DNA from: DASPMP01 sp035758925
Lineage (GTDB): Bacteria; Gemmatimonadota; Gemmatimonadetes; Gemmatimonadales; Gemmatimonadaceae
Assembly: GCA_035758925.1 (NCBI GenBank)
Contig: DASTVV010000094.1
Span: 1 to 64,000, forward strand
Reading direction: 5' to 3'
Length of the DNA: 64,000 nt
Shown here: one piece after another, positions 8,335-16,982 of the stretch
Layout of the letters: each line of letters begins with the position of its first letter
Position numbering within the stretch: position 1 is the stretch's first letter
Program-made: the position numbers and the translations under genes
The notes under the pieces: model-generated
Told to the model about the DNA's origin: nothing
The model's database searches: none
What the model saw: the letters and a program-made list of their open reading frames with translations, nothing else

Positions 8335-10227
8335 CTAGCTCCGGTCGGCCGTCCTCAGAGAATGATCAACCGTCGGGCTCGGAGGTAACACCGCGGCGAC
8401 CTGATCCTGGACGCGAAGCGCACGCGCGATCCACAGAAACGCCAACAGCGCGATCCCGAGGAGCGTCAGGCCCAGGCCCCAGTATCCGAAGAGGATTTTT
8501 CCGATCCCGAACAGCGTAGCGTACACAGCGACGACGCCCGCCAGCCAGTTCGCCCAGGCGAGCCCGCCACCGGCGATTGTCTCGACGCCGATCCCGAGTC
8601 GGTCGACGACCGGACGCCATCCCCGGCCCCCGGGCCGGACACGCCGGTAGAACGCGTCCAGCACGTGTGAAGGTTCGGGCTGTGTGAGGAATGTCGCGGT
8701 GATCCAGACCACCGTCGTGACGATCACCGTCACCAGCAGCACCATGGCATCGGTGTTCGTGCCGGCGTTGCGAACGAATGCCGGTGTCAGCGCCTGTGGC
8801 GACGAAACCAGGCCGATTTTCGAGAGGAGCAATCCAAGCGATCCGCCGACCGTCGTGAACGTCACGAACGACGCGACCATCGCGCTGATCTCGCTCCATG
8901 CGTTGATCCGCCACCAATACCAGCGAAGGATGTAGACCAGTCCTGTACCGGCACCCAGGCCGATCAGGAGCTGCCAGGCCTGCGCGACCGAATCCAGCTG
9001 CCAGGTGACCGCGATCGAAAGCAGAAAGAGCACCACGGTCGCGCCGCGGGAGACCGCCACGAAGTGCGACTCCGGCGCCTGTTTCCGGATGAAGCGGCGA
9101 TACACGTCGTTCACGAGGTACGACGCTCCCCAGTTGAGCTGCGTCGCAACCGTCGACATGTACGCGGCCGCGAAGCCGGCCATCATGAACCCGCGCCAGG
9201 GCGTGGGCAGCAGATCCACGAACGCCTGCACGTACGCGCCCTCTTTGTCACCGGTCGGGCCAATGCCCTTGGGATAGAGGACCACCGTGCACAGCCCGGT
9301 GATGATCCAGGGCCATGGACGCAGGGCGTAATGCGCGACGTTGAAGGCCAGCGTCGCCAGCACGCCGTCGCGTTCCGTCTTCGCGGAGAAGATTCGTTGC
9401 GCGACGTACCCGCCGCCGCCGGGCTCTGCGCCGGGATACCACGCGGCCCACCACTGGACGAACAGGAACATCGCCAGCGTGAAGAGTGGCATCCACGCGT
9501 AGCCCATCAGGCCGTTCGGTCCCGTCGATACCGGGAGCACGGACAGCGCTGCCGATTCGCTGCCGAAGTGCTCCGCGACTTTGGCTTTGAGGACGTCCAT
9601 TCCACCGACGGCCTTCACCGCGAAGATCGCGAGCACGATCACGGCGGTCATCTTGATCACGAACTGCACGAGATCGGTCCACAGCACAGCCCACATGCCG
9701 GCCGCCACCGAATACGCGACCGTGATCACGAAGCAGATGCCGACCGCCACGTACGGGTTCACGCCGAGCGAGATCGTGAGGATCTTGATCATCGCCTTCG
9801 TGACCCAGCCGAGGATGATCAGGTTCACGATGATGCCGAGATACACCGCCCGGAATCCGCGCAGGAACGTCGCAGGTCTGCCGCTGTAGCGGATCTCGGC
9901 GAACTCGATGTCGGTCATCACGTGCGCGCGACGCCACAGTCTGGCGAAGAAGAACACCGTGAGCATCCCGCTCATCACGAAGCACCACCACAGCCAGTTG
10001 CCGGCGACGCCTTTCGTGGCGACCAGGCCCGTCACGACCAGCGGTGTATCCGCGGCGAACGTCGTCGCCACCATGGATGCTCCGGCAAGCCACCAGGGCA
10101 CCTGACGGCCGGAGAGGAAGTACTCGCTCAGACTCTCGCCGCCCCGTTTCGTGTAGGCGAACCCGATGCCCGCCGAAAGGAGGAAGTAGGCGGCGACGAT
10201 CGACCAGTCGACCCAGGTGAATGTCAT
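8335..10227 (-). CDS. Sodium:solute symporter (SSS family), long form
   Basis: 630 residues. The N-terminus (VDWSIVAAYFLLSAGIGFAY, then LSEYFLSGRQVPWWLAG) is the SSS signature and TTFAADTPLVVTGLVA is the Na+-site segment. Further hydrophobic helices follow to a C-terminal pair near residues 560-605. It is longer than the symporter at 4285 and clearly a different subfamily. Its ATG overlaps the stop of the upstream serine hydrolase gene (ATGA), so the two are translationally coupled. That coupling suggests the transported solute is a product of the hydrolase, for example a cell-wall fragment, sugar or D-amino acid; the substrate is inferred only. Confidence 0.87.
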   Translation of the reverse strand: MTFTWVDWSIVAAYFLLSAGIGFAYTKRGGESLSEYFLSGRQVPWWLAGASMVATTFAADTPLVVTGLVATKGVAGNWLWWCFVMSGMLTVFFFARLWRRAHVMTDIEFAEIRYSGRPATFLRGFRAVYLGIIVNLIILGWVTKAMIKILTISLGVNPYVAVGICFVITVAYSVAAGMWAVLWTDLVQFVIKMTAVIVLAIFAVKAVGGMDVLKAKVAEHFGSESAALSVLPVSTGPNGLMGYAWMPLFTLAMFLFVQWWAAWYPGAEPGGGGYVAQRIFSAKTERDGVLATLAFNVAHYALRPWPWIITGLCTVVLYPKGIGPTGDKEGAYVQAFVDLLPTPWRGFMMAGFAAAYMSTVATQLNWGASYLVNDVYRRFIRKQAPESHFVAVSRGATVVLFLLSIAVTWQLDSVAQAWQLLIGLGAGTGLVYILRWYWWRINAWSEISAMVASFVTFTTVGGSLGLLLSKIGLVSSPQALTPAFVRNAGTNTDAMVLLVTVIVTTVVWITATFLTQPEPSHVLDAFYRRVRPGGRGWRPVVDRLGIGVETIAGGGLAWANWLAGVVAVYATLFGIGKILFGYWGLGLTLLGIALLAFLWIARALRVQDQVAAVLPPSPTVDHSLRTADRS

Positions 10228-11432
10228 CGATGCTCGACGTTGATGGTGGGGCCGCGGCGGGCGCGCACTGTCGTCACGACCGCGTCGGCGAGGTGTGCCC
10301 GGACGTCACCGATCTTGGGATTGTTGCGCGTTGGGTTCACGCGGTTGGAGAGAAGGATGATGTACAGGTCGAGATCCGGGTCGATCGCGATGGAAGTGCC
10401 CGTGAAGCCAGTGTGTCCATAGGCCCGGCTCGACATGAACTTGCCCGCCCAGGCCGCGGGAGGTTTCTGCCAGCCGAGCGCCCGGTTGCTGCGGCTGGAG
10501 TCCGCGTAGGCGGTGAACTCACGGATTGTACTGGCGCGGAGCACGCGATGTCCATCAAGGATTCCTCCGTGAAGCAGCATCTCTGCGAATCGCGACAGGT
10601 CGGCGGCGCTGGTGAAGAGGCCGGCGTGTGCTGCCATGCCTCCCAGGTAGTACGCGCGCTCGTCGTGCACTTTTCCGCGCACCAGGCCGCCGCGCAAGGT
10701 GTCCACTTCGGTCGGTGCCACGCGACTCCAGAGCGACCGTGGCGGGTTGTACATCGTCTCGCGCATCGCGAGCGGCTTGAAGACATTGACGCGGAGATAC
10801 TCGTCGAGCCGCTTGCCGGAGACGCGTTCGACGATCTGTCCCATCATGAAGGCGCCGATGTCGCTGTAGACCATGCTGTCGCCCGGCGCCCGCTCGAGTG
10901 GCGTCGCGAAGATCAACTTGGCCAGCGAGTCGGGGTCGTGCGTCTGCTGGTCGTACGGCTTGAAGGCCGGCAAGCCGCTCGTGTGCGTGAGCAGGTGTCG
11001 AACCGTGACCTTCTCTTTGCCCGGGCCCGTCCAATCCGGCACATACCGCTGCACCGGGCTATCGAGCGCCACCTTGCTGCGTTCCACCAGCCGCGCCAGC
11101 GCCGTAGTGGTGCCGACGACTTTCGTGAGCGAAGCGATGTCCCAGAGCGTGTGACGACTCGGGACCGGCGAGGGTGCCCAGTCCAAATGTCCCGCTCCTG
11201 CTTCCGCGAGTATGCCACGCGAGTCGCCGACGACCGCGTACGCGCCCGGGAAGGCATGATCGGCGACGGCGGCGGTGAGGATGTGCCTCAGCGAGTCGCG
11301 CAGCTCGCGCGACAGCGCGGGACGACGCGCCGCCTCGCGCGGTCGGCTGTCGTTCTGCGCCGCGAGGGAGGATGCGCCAGCGATCAACGCCGCGCATACT
11401 ACTTGCATCGTCGAGTTCGCTACGATTCTCAT
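10224..11432 (-). CDS. Exported beta-lactamase-family serine hydrolase (class C/AmpH/EstB-like)
   Basis: 402 residues with a Sec signal peptide (hydrophobic core to SSLAA about residue 25). The penicillin-binding/beta-lactamase motifs are all present: SLTK with nucleophile Ser101 and Lys104, YSD at 189-191, and HTG at 340-342. LLTHTSGLPAF is typical of the Beta-lactamase (PF00144) family, whose members are peptidases, esterases or D-amino-acid amidases far more often than true beta-lactamases. It probably acts in the periplasm on peptidoglycan fragments or esters. It overlaps the SSS symporter gene by four bases. Related hydrolase, symporter and kinase sets are found in cell-wall recycling clusters, which fits the block as a whole. 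Confidence 0.88.
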   Translation of the reverse strand: MRIVANSTMQVVCAALIAGASSLAAQNDSRPREAARRPALSRELRDSLRHILTAAVADHAFPGAYAVVGDSRGILAEAGAGHLDWAPSPVPSRHTLWDIASLTKVVGTTTALARLVERSKVALDSPVQRYVPDWTGPGKEKVTVRHLLTHTSGLPAFKPYDQQTHDPDSLAKLIFATPLERAPGDSMVYSDIGAFMMGQIVERVSGKRLDEYLRVNVFKPLAMRETMYNPPRSLWSRVAPTEVDTLRGGLVRGKVHDERAYYLGGMAAHAGLFTSAADLSRFAEMLLHGGILDGHRVLRASTIREFTAYADSSRSNRALGWQKPPAAWAGKFMSSRAYGHTGFTGTSIAIDPDLDLYIILLSNRVNPTRNNPKIGDVRAHLADAVVTTVRARRGPTINVEHR

Positions 11433-11436
11433 ATTG

Positions 11437-11467
11437 TTGGCGCCGCGCTCGGCGCGCGGCTGATAAT
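11437..11467 (+). promoter_or_regulatory. Possible promoter of the small lipoprotein gene
   Basis: Between the divergent serine hydrolase and lipoprotein genes, TTGGCG (11437-11442) and GATAAT (11462-11467) are 19 bases apart, with a start point near 11474 and a good AGGAGA ribosome site before ATG 11494. The spacer is long and the GC-rich palindrome between them is suggestive but unproved. Confidence 0.35.
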
Positions 11468-11493
11468 ATCACGCAAAATGACAGGAGAAACCC

Positions 11494-11823
11494 ATGCGCG
11501 TCACGTTCGCCGCTCTGGTGTTGCTGGTCGCCACCGCTTGTGGACCGCGCCAGGTGGAGGTTCGCACCGCGCCGACGCAGAGCGCTGAAGTTGCCATCCA
11601 CTTCACGAACAACCTGTCCAAGGCGGTCAACGTGTACGTGAACACCGGTGGCAGCGATCAATTCGTCCGTCAGGTCGCCGCCAACACCACCGAGCATCTT
11701 CCGGTGCCCGGGATTCGCTCCGGGACCACCGTGACGCTGAAGGCGACGCCGGTCGACGGCTCCACCGGATATCAGCGCAGCGGTGTGACGATGACGGAAA
11801 TGGTGAATTGGCGCGTGCCATGA
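11494..11823 (+). CDS. Small lipoprotein of unknown function
   Basis: 109 residues starting at ATG 11494 behind AGGAGA. A short signal peptide ends in VATAC, predicting lipidation at about Cys16, followed by GPRQVEVRT. The mature part is a predicted beta-rich domain (AVNVYVNTGG, VRQVAANTTEHLPV, GTTVTLKATPVDG), which looks like a small Ig or FN3-like sandwich. It is transcribed alone: divergent from the serine hydrolase and followed by a strong terminator. The sequence around its lipidated Cys (ACGPRQ) recurs in the unrelated lipoprotein at 14031. Function not recognised. Confidence 0.8.
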   Translation: MRVTFAALVLLVATACGPRQVEVRTAPTQSAEVAIHFTNNLSKAVNVYVNTGGSDQFVRQVAANTTEHLPVPGIRSGTTVTLKATPVDGSTGYQRSGVTMTEMVNWRVP

Positions 11824-11900
11824 ACGATCTGCGCGCGAAAATACCAAGCGCGCTCGCTTCCCTTCGGTTGCTACAAGTCTGTGGAGCCGATACTTTTACG

Positions 11901-11931
11901 GGCCGGAGCGTTCCTCCGGCCTTTTGTTTTT
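11901..11931 (+). terminator. Rho-independent terminator
   Basis: A perfect eight-base-pair stem (GGCCGGAG at 11901-11908, CTCCGGCC at 11914-11921) with loop CGTTC is followed by TTTTGTTTTT. It ends the small lipoprotein transcript and separates it from the inositol lipid pair. Confidence 0.9.
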
Positions 11932-11963
11932 AGGCCACTCTTTCCGGCCGTCCCCGGAGCAGA

Positions 11964-12668
11964 ATGCAGATCTTGCCGGACTGGCTGAAAAATGGATACC
12001 TGCGCCTCATGGACCCGATCGCCGACTGGCTTGTCCGGCGCCGCGTCCATCCCAACACCATCACCATAGCGGGCACTGTTTTCATGGTGGCCGGCGGCGT
12101 GCTGTATGGCACCGGCCACATCAAGACCGGTGGGTGGCTGCTTGGTATCACGGCGCTCACCGACGTGCTGGACGGAATGGTGGCGCGCCGTGGCGGCACG
12201 AGCTCGGCCTTCGGCGCGTTCCTCGATTCGACCCTCGACCGTGTCGCCGACGGCGCTACGCTCGGAGGGCTCGCCGTGTTTTACGCGCTGAATCCCCTGC
12301 ATCATAGCGTGCCGATGGTGGTCGTCTGTCTCGCTGGCATTATCGGGGCCTTTCTGACGTCCTACACCCGGGCACGCGCGGAGTCCCTGGGTCTCGACGC
12401 AAAAGTCGGGATGCTGCAGCGCCCCGAGCGCGTGGTGCTGCTGTCCGCGCCGCAGGCATTTTTCGGACTCACCCTCAATGGGTGGGTGTTGGCGATTATC
12501 ATCATCATCCTCACGATCACGGCGTGGGTCACGGTGGTGCAGCGTATCCTCTACGTCTACGACAACACGCGACCCACGTCAGACAAAGAGTCGACCGAGT
12601 ACCGCTTCAGAGAGCGTCGTCAGAAGGCTCGTGAAACGACGACGCGTTCGCTCATCAAGGGAGAATGA
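11964..12668 (+). CDS. CDP-alcohol phosphatidyltransferase, probable phosphatidylinositol-phosphate synthase
   Basis: 234-residue membrane enzyme. The CDP-alcohol phosphotransferase signature D-x2-DG-x2-AR-x8-G-x3-D-x3-D is complete (DVLDGMVARRGG, then FGAFLDSTLDRVAD). These enzymes transfer a phosphatidyl group from CDP-diacylglycerol to an alcohol. The next gene overlaps by four bases and encodes inositol-phosphate synthase, so the likely acceptor is inositol phosphate, as for actinobacterial PIP synthase; glycerol phosphate (PgsA) is the alternative. The lysine- and arginine-rich C-terminal tail (ERRQKARETTTR) should be cytoplasmic. No phosphatase for removing the phosphate from PIP is adjacent. 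Confidence 0.88.
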   Translation: MQILPDWLKNGYLRLMDPIADWLVRRRVHPNTITIAGTVFMVAGGVLYGTGHIKTGGWLLGITALTDVLDGMVARRGGTSSAFGAFLDSTLDRVADGATLGGLAVFYALNPLHHSVPMVVVCLAGIIGAFLTSYTRARAESLGLDAKVGMLQRPERVVLLSAPQAFFGLTLNGWVLAIIIIILTITAWVTVVQRILYVYDNTRPTSDKESTEYRFRERRQKARETTTRSLIKGE

Positions 12669-14011
12669 CGCACGTGCAGGGTAAGAACTCTCCGGCCAGT
12701 CGTCCGTCCTCGATCAAACCCGCGACCGGCCGCCTCGGCATTCTGACGCCGGGACTCGGTGCCGTCGCGACCACTTTCATCGCCGGCGTGGAGTCGGTAC
12801 GCCGCGGCCTGTCGAAACCCATCGGGTCGCTGACCCAGATGGCGACCATCCGCCTCGGCAAGCGCACCGAGAACCGCTCACCGCTGATCAAGGACTTCGT
12901 TCCGCTCGCCGGGCTCGAGGACCTCGTGTTCGGCGCGTGGGATCCGATTCCCGATGACGCGCTCACGGCGGCGAGGAAAGCCGGCGTGCTGGAAGAGCGC
13001 GACCTCGAGCCGATCGCGCAGTTTCTCCGCGACGTGCGCCCGATGCCTGCGGTGTTCGACAACAAGTACGTGACCCGGCTGCACGGCGAGAACGTCAAGA
13101 AGGGGAAGAGCAAGCGCGATCTGGCAGAGCAGCTGCGCCAGGATATCCGCGACTTCAAACGCAAGCACTCGCTCGATCGTGTCGTCGCCGTCTGGTGCGC
13201 CTCGACCGAGGCGTACATCAAGCCAGGGCCGCAGCACGCCACGGTGGACCAGCTCGAGAAAGCGATGGAGCGCAACGACGAAGCCATCGCGCCGTCGATG
13301 CTGTACGCGTGGGCCTGCATCATGGAGGGCGTTCCGTACTGCAACGGGGCGCCGAACCTCGCCGTCGACACGCCTGCCCTCATTCAGCTCGCGAACGAAC
13401 GCGGCGTGCCCATCTCCGGCAAGGATTTCAAGACCGGGCAGACCTGGATGAAGACGGTCATCGCGCCCGGCCTCAAGGCGCGCATGCTGGGCCTCGCCGG
13501 CTGGTACTCGACGAACATCCTCGGCAACCGCGATGGCGAAGTCCTCGACGATCCTGCGTCGTTCAAGACGAAGGAGGAGTCGAAGCTCAGCGTCCTGCAC
13601 ACCATCCTCCAGCCGGACGTTTATCCGCAGCTCTACAAGGACTTCTCGCACGTCGTCCGCATCAACTATTACCCGCCGCGCGGCGACAACAAGGAAGGCT
13701 GGGACAACATCGACATCTTCGGGTGGATGGGCTACCCGATGCAGATCAAGGTCAATTTCCTCTGCCGCGATTCGATTCTCGCGGCCCCCATCGTGCTCGA
13801 CCTCGCGCTGTTCAGCGACTTTGCGCAGCGCGCCGGCATGAAGGGGATTCAGGAATGGTTAAGCTTCTATTACAAATCGCCGATGGCCGCTGCGGGACTT
13901 CAGCCGGAACACGATCTTTTCATCCAGCAGACCAAGCTGAAGAACACGCTCCGGCATCTCATGGGCGAGGAGCAGATCACGCACCTGGGGCTGGAGTACT
14001 ATCAGTCCTGA
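12665..14011 (+). CDS. ino1: Inositol-3-phosphate synthase
   Basis: 448 residues, the usual prokaryotic length. It converts glucose-6-phosphate to inositol-3-phosphate (1L-inositol-1-phosphate) in an NAD-dependent oxidation, aldol cyclisation and reduction. Visible signatures are GILTPGLGAVATTFIAG (NAD-binding), GKDFKTGQTWMKT (catalytic lysines) and GWYSTNILGNRDGEVLDDP. Its ATG overlaps the stop of the CDP-alcohol transferase (ATGA), so the two should be made together and supply an inositol phospholipid headgroup. The product could also serve compatible solutes or thiols, but no such genes are near. Confidence 0.96.
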   Translation: MTHVQGKNSPASRPSSIKPATGRLGILTPGLGAVATTFIAGVESVRRGLSKPIGSLTQMATIRLGKRTENRSPLIKDFVPLAGLEDLVFGAWDPIPDDALTAARKAGVLEERDLEPIAQFLRDVRPMPAVFDNKYVTRLHGENVKKGKSKRDLAEQLRQDIRDFKRKHSLDRVVAVWCASTEAYIKPGPQHATVDQLEKAMERNDEAIAPSMLYAWACIMEGVPYCNGAPNLAVDTPALIQLANERGVPISGKDFKTGQTWMKTVIAPGLKARMLGLAGWYSTNILGNRDGEVLDDPASFKTKEESKLSVLHTILQPDVYPQLYKDFSHVVRINYYPPRGDNKEGWDNIDIFGWMGYPMQIKVNFLCRDSILAAPIVLDLALFSDFAQRAGMKGIQEWLSFYYKSPMAAAGLQPEHDLFIQQTKLKNTLRHLMGEEQITHLGLEYYQS

Positions 14012-14030
14012 ACTGGCACCCGGCTGGTGT

Positions 14031-14582
14031 ATGCTCGAAAGCGGCCGTACGAGGCGTGCTGACGCACAGCGAATGACGCATGCTGACGTATCTCGCATGA
14101 CGCACGCTGAAGCACGTCGCCTCACGTTCGCACGGCGCGCCTCGCACCGCCTTGGTGCGCACCGCCTTGGTGCGCTGGCGCTCGCGATGGTCGCGGCGAT
14201 CGCGGCGTGCGGCCCGCGCCAGCCGCGGCAGTACGAGCTGCGGATGATTTCGTCCACGTACGCGTTCACGATCGCCGCCAGCCAATCGCCGCCGCACGCG
14301 CGCGAGAGCATCCTGTACAAGGTCGTCATTCGCGATCGCGACAGCCGCCAGCCGATCGAGACCGGCGAGGGACAGATCTTCGCGAGCAACGCGGAACGAG
14401 CCAGCACCTGGGATGGGTTCACCAAGGGCGCCGAGCTGGGCACGTACTACGGCAAGCTGAATTTCGTCACCTCCGGAACCTGGGCGGTCGCCATCCGGTT
14501 CCGACGCGATTCGCTCCACGCGCTCGAAAAAGTGGAATGGTTGCAGGAAGTCTTCGGCGAACGACCGGGCACAACTCCCTGA
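14031..14582 (+). CDS. Putative lipoprotein of unknown function
   Basis: Start uncertain: ATG codons at 14031, 14073 and 14097 are in frame and none has a convincing Shine-Dalgarno. The upstream part is a repeated MTHAD/MTHAE stretch, so 14097 may be the real start. A hydrophobic core then ends in AIAAC, a lipobox. A 15-base direct duplication (14144-14158 and 14159-14173) repeats HRLGA within the signal region. The mature part (about 120 residues) reads YELRMISSTYAF, ILYKVVIRDRDSRQPIETGEG, GTYYGKLNFVTSGTWAVAIR, a beta-rich periplasmic domain resembling secreted CopC/FixH-like or Ig folds. Stop and next start overlap (TGATG). Function not recognised. Confidence 0.65.
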   Translation: MLESGRTRRADAQRMTHADVSRMTHAEARRLTFARRASHRLGAHRLGALALAMVAAIAACGPRQPRQYELRMISSTYAFTIAASQSPPHARESILYKVVIRDRDSRQPIETGEGQIFASNAERASTWDGFTKGAELGTYYGKLNFVTSGTWAVAIRFRRDSLHALEKVEWLQEVFGERPGTTP

Positions 14583-14875
14583 TGCGACACTTCTTCCGCT
14601 GTCACCTGCCGCCCCACGACGTCCTGTCGCGGGCCGACTCGTTTTTCCCCAAGATCGCCCTCGCGCCGCGGGCCACGGCGGCCCGGTCGCGAACATTCGC
14701 GGGACCGCTCGGCGTCCTGAAGATTTCCGCACAGGCCGAAGGCGGACACTACACGTTCGTCGAGGTCCAGACGGATCAGATGGGCGAGAGCCGGATGGAT
14801 CGGAACGTGAAGCAGTTCTTCGTGACATTGCATCGCGCTGAAGATCCGCGACACACGCTCGAGGCGGCGTATTGA
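14582..14875 (+). CDS. Small conserved-looking protein of unknown function
   Basis: 97 residues beginning at ATG 14582, which overlaps the stop of the lipoprotein gene by one base; its own stop overlaps the E1alpha start in the same way (TGATG). This coupling on both sides argues that it is translated. The sequence (MRHFFRCHLPPHDVLSRADS, FAGPLGVLKISAQAEGGHYT, TDQMGESRMDRNVKQFF) has no signal peptide or membrane segment and looks like a single alpha/beta domain, possibly of the polyketide-cyclase/START type. No family is recognised. Confidence 0.7.
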   Translation: MRHFFRCHLPPHDVLSRADSFFPKIALAPRATAARSRTFAGPLGVLKISAQAEGGHYTFVEVQTDQMGESRMDRNVKQFFVTLHRAEDPRHTLEAAY

Positions 14876-16002
14876 TGGGTAAGACGAAGGTGGCGGAGGC
14901 ACCGCGCAAGACGGCGCGGACCCCCGCCGCGAAGTTGTCCAGGGAGCAGTTGCTCGAGCTCTACTACTGGATGCGTCTCACCCGCACGCTCGAGGAGCGG
15001 CTGGTCGCGCTGTACCGGCAGACCAAGGTGGTCGGCGGACTGTTCCGGTCATTGGGGCAGGAAGCCGACGCCGTCGGCGCGTGCTTCGCCCTCGAGCGGC
15101 GCGACATCATGTCGCCCCTGATTCGCAACCTTGGCGCGATGCTGGTGAAGGGCGCGACGCCGGTGGAAGTGCTCAAGCAGTACATGGCGAAGGGCGATTC
15201 CCCCACGCGCGGCCGCGAGCTGAACATCCACTTCGGGGACCTCGAGCGCGGGTTCATCGGACAGATCTCGCCGCTGGGCGACATGGTCCCGGTGATGACG
15301 GGCGTGACGCTCACCTTCAAGATGCGCGGCGAGGACCGCGTCGGTCTCGTCTTCGTCGGTGACGGTGCCACATCCACGGGCGCGTTTCACGAGGGCATCA
15401 ACTTCGCCGCGGTGCGGCGCTGCCCGCTCGTCGTGGTCGTTGAGAACAATGGCTACGCCTACTCGACGCCGACCACCAGGCAGACGGCTGCGAAGCAGTT
15501 CGTCGACAAGGCCATCGGATACGGCGTCCCGGGGGAGCAGGCCGACGGCAACGACGTCCTGGCCGTCTACGACGTGACGAAGCGCGCGGTGGATCGCGCA
15601 CGTGCCGGCGGCGGTGTCTCGCTCATCGAGCTGATCACGTATCGTCGCAAGGGGCACGCGGAACACGACAATCAATCGTACGTCCCCAAGGGCGAGATCG
15701 AGCGCTGGGAGCGCGAGAACGACCCGATCGATCGCTACCTGCAGCGCCTCGTCGACGACTTTGATTTCGATCCATCGGAGCTCGAGGCGATCGACGCCCG
15801 GGTGCAGGCCGAAGTGGATCGGGCGACGGACGAGGCGGAGAAATCGCCGGCTCCCGAAGCGCTTGATGCGCTCGAAGGGATTTACGCGAATCCACCACGG
15901 GAAACTCCGCTCTGGTTCCGCGAGGGCGGTGCCGTGGTTCAGGCGCACGAGCGCGCGGAAGGCTGGGGGACGTATCCGTCGGACACGCACGGCGATGCCT
16001 GA
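14875..16002 (+). CDS. 2-oxoacid dehydrogenase E1 component, alpha subunit (branched-chain type)
   Basis: 375 residues from ATG 14875; the TTG three bases earlier is not needed. The thiamine diphosphate motif is clear (FVGDGATSTGAFHEG to VVVENNGYAYS, the GDG-x(n)-NN pattern). With the beta subunit it decarboxylates a 2-oxoacid and passes the acyl group to the E2 lipoyl lysine. The partner E1beta contains FFEHKYLYR, closer to branched-chain 2-oxoisovalerate dehydrogenase than to pyruvate dehydrogenase, so valine, leucine and isoleucine keto acids are the likeliest substrates. The N-terminus is a basic, alanine-rich 20-residue leader. It overlaps E1beta by eight bases. Confidence 0.92.
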   Translation: MGKTKVAEAPRKTARTPAAKLSREQLLELYYWMRLTRTLEERLVALYRQTKVVGGLFRSLGQEADAVGACFALERRDIMSPLIRNLGAMLVKGATPVEVLKQYMAKGDSPTRGRELNIHFGDLERGFIGQISPLGDMVPVMTGVTLTFKMRGEDRVGLVFVGDGATSTGAFHEGINFAAVRRCPLVVVVENNGYAYSTPTTRQTAAKQFVDKAIGYGVPGEQADGNDVLAVYDVTKRAVDRARAGGGVSLIELITYRRKGHAEHDNQSYVPKGEIERWERENDPIDRYLQRLVDDFDFDPSELEAIDARVQAEVDRATDEAEKSPAPEALDALEGIYANPPRETPLWFREGGAVVQAHERAEGWGTYPSDTHGDA

Positions 16003-16972
16003 GATCACCTATCTCGAAGCCATCCGCGAAGCGCACTTCGAGGAAATGGAGCGCGATCCGAACGTCTTCTGCGTCGGCGAAGACATCGGCGCGTATGGCG
16101 GCGCGTTCAAGGTCACCGAAGGGCTGCTGACGAAGTTCGGCGAGCAGCGCGTGATCGATTCGCCGATTTCCGAGATCGGCATCGTCGGCGCAGCCGCCGG
16201 CGCCGCGCACATGGGCATGCGGCCGATCGTCGAGATGCAGTTCATCGACTTCATCGGGAACGCGTACGACATCCTGACGAACTACGTGGCGACCGCGCGC
16301 TACCGCGCGTTCCTCCCGTGTCCGATGGTCGTGCGTGGCCCGAGCGGCGGCTATGTGCGCGGCGGGCCGTTCCACTCGCAGAATCCCGAAGCTGGCTTCA
16401 TCCACACGCCGGGTCTCAAGGTCGTGTATCCGGCCACCGCATCGGATGCCAAGGGCCTGTTCAAGGCGGCCGTGCGGGACGACGACTGCGTCCTTTTCTT
16501 CGAGCACAAGTATCTCTACCGCCGCATCAAGGAAGAGATGCCAGCGGGTGATCACGTCGTGCCGATCGGCAAGGCTCGAACGGCGCGCGAAGGAACCGAT
16601 CTCTCCGTCATCACCTACGCGGCTACCGTATGGAAGGCGCTCGAGGCCGCTGAGATTCTGCAGAAGGAGGACGGCCTATCGGTCGAGGTGATCGATCTGC
16701 GCTCGCTGGCCCCGCTCGATGAGGAGGCCATCGTGGCGACGGTGACGAAGACCAACCGCGCGCTCATCGTGCACGAGGATACCCGCACGGGCGGCATCGC
16801 GGGTGAAATCACCGCGCGCATCAACGAGCGCTGCTTCGAATGGCTTGACGCACCTGTCTGGCGCGTCACTGCCCACGATGTTCCGCTCCCATATGCGCCG
16901 CACCTCGAGGATTTCGTGCTGCCGCAGACGGCGGACGTCGTGCAGGCGTGTCGCCAGCTCGCCGCCTACTGA
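15995..16972 (+). CDS. 2-oxoacid dehydrogenase E1 component, beta subunit (branched-chain type)
   Basis: 325 residues. The start is ATG 15995 (MPEITYLEAIREAHFEEMER), overlapping the alpha subunit stop. Typical transketolase-like beta subunit: GEDIGAYGGAFKVTEGL, DSPISEIGIVGAAAGAA (with the catalytic-site glutamate), and C-terminal EDTRTGGIAGEI. FFEHKYLYRRIKEEMP is the branched-chain type equivalent of the pyruvate dehydrogenase ENE motif region. Forms an alpha2-beta2 tetramer with the product of the preceding gene. E3 (dihydrolipoamide dehydrogenase) is not encoded in the window. Confidence 0.93.
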   Translation: MPEITYLEAIREAHFEEMERDPNVFCVGEDIGAYGGAFKVTEGLLTKFGEQRVIDSPISEIGIVGAAAGAAHMGMRPIVEMQFIDFIGNAYDILTNYVATARYRAFLPCPMVVRGPSGGYVRGGPFHSQNPEAGFIHTPGLKVVYPATASDAKGLFKAAVRDDDCVLFFEHKYLYRRIKEEMPAGDHVVPIGKARTAREGTDLSVITYAATVWKALEAAEILQKEDGLSVEVIDLRSLAPLDEEAIVATVTKTNRALIVHEDTRTGGIAGEITARINERCFEWLDAPVWRVTAHDVPLPYAPHLEDFVLPQTADVVQACRQLAAY

Positions 16973-16982
16973 GGATCCGCTC

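Noticed and set aside
8366..8917. Additional minus-strand frame within the long SSS symporter gene
   Set aside because: Out-of-phase shadow; the symporter frame accounts for the whole region with proper transmembrane segments.
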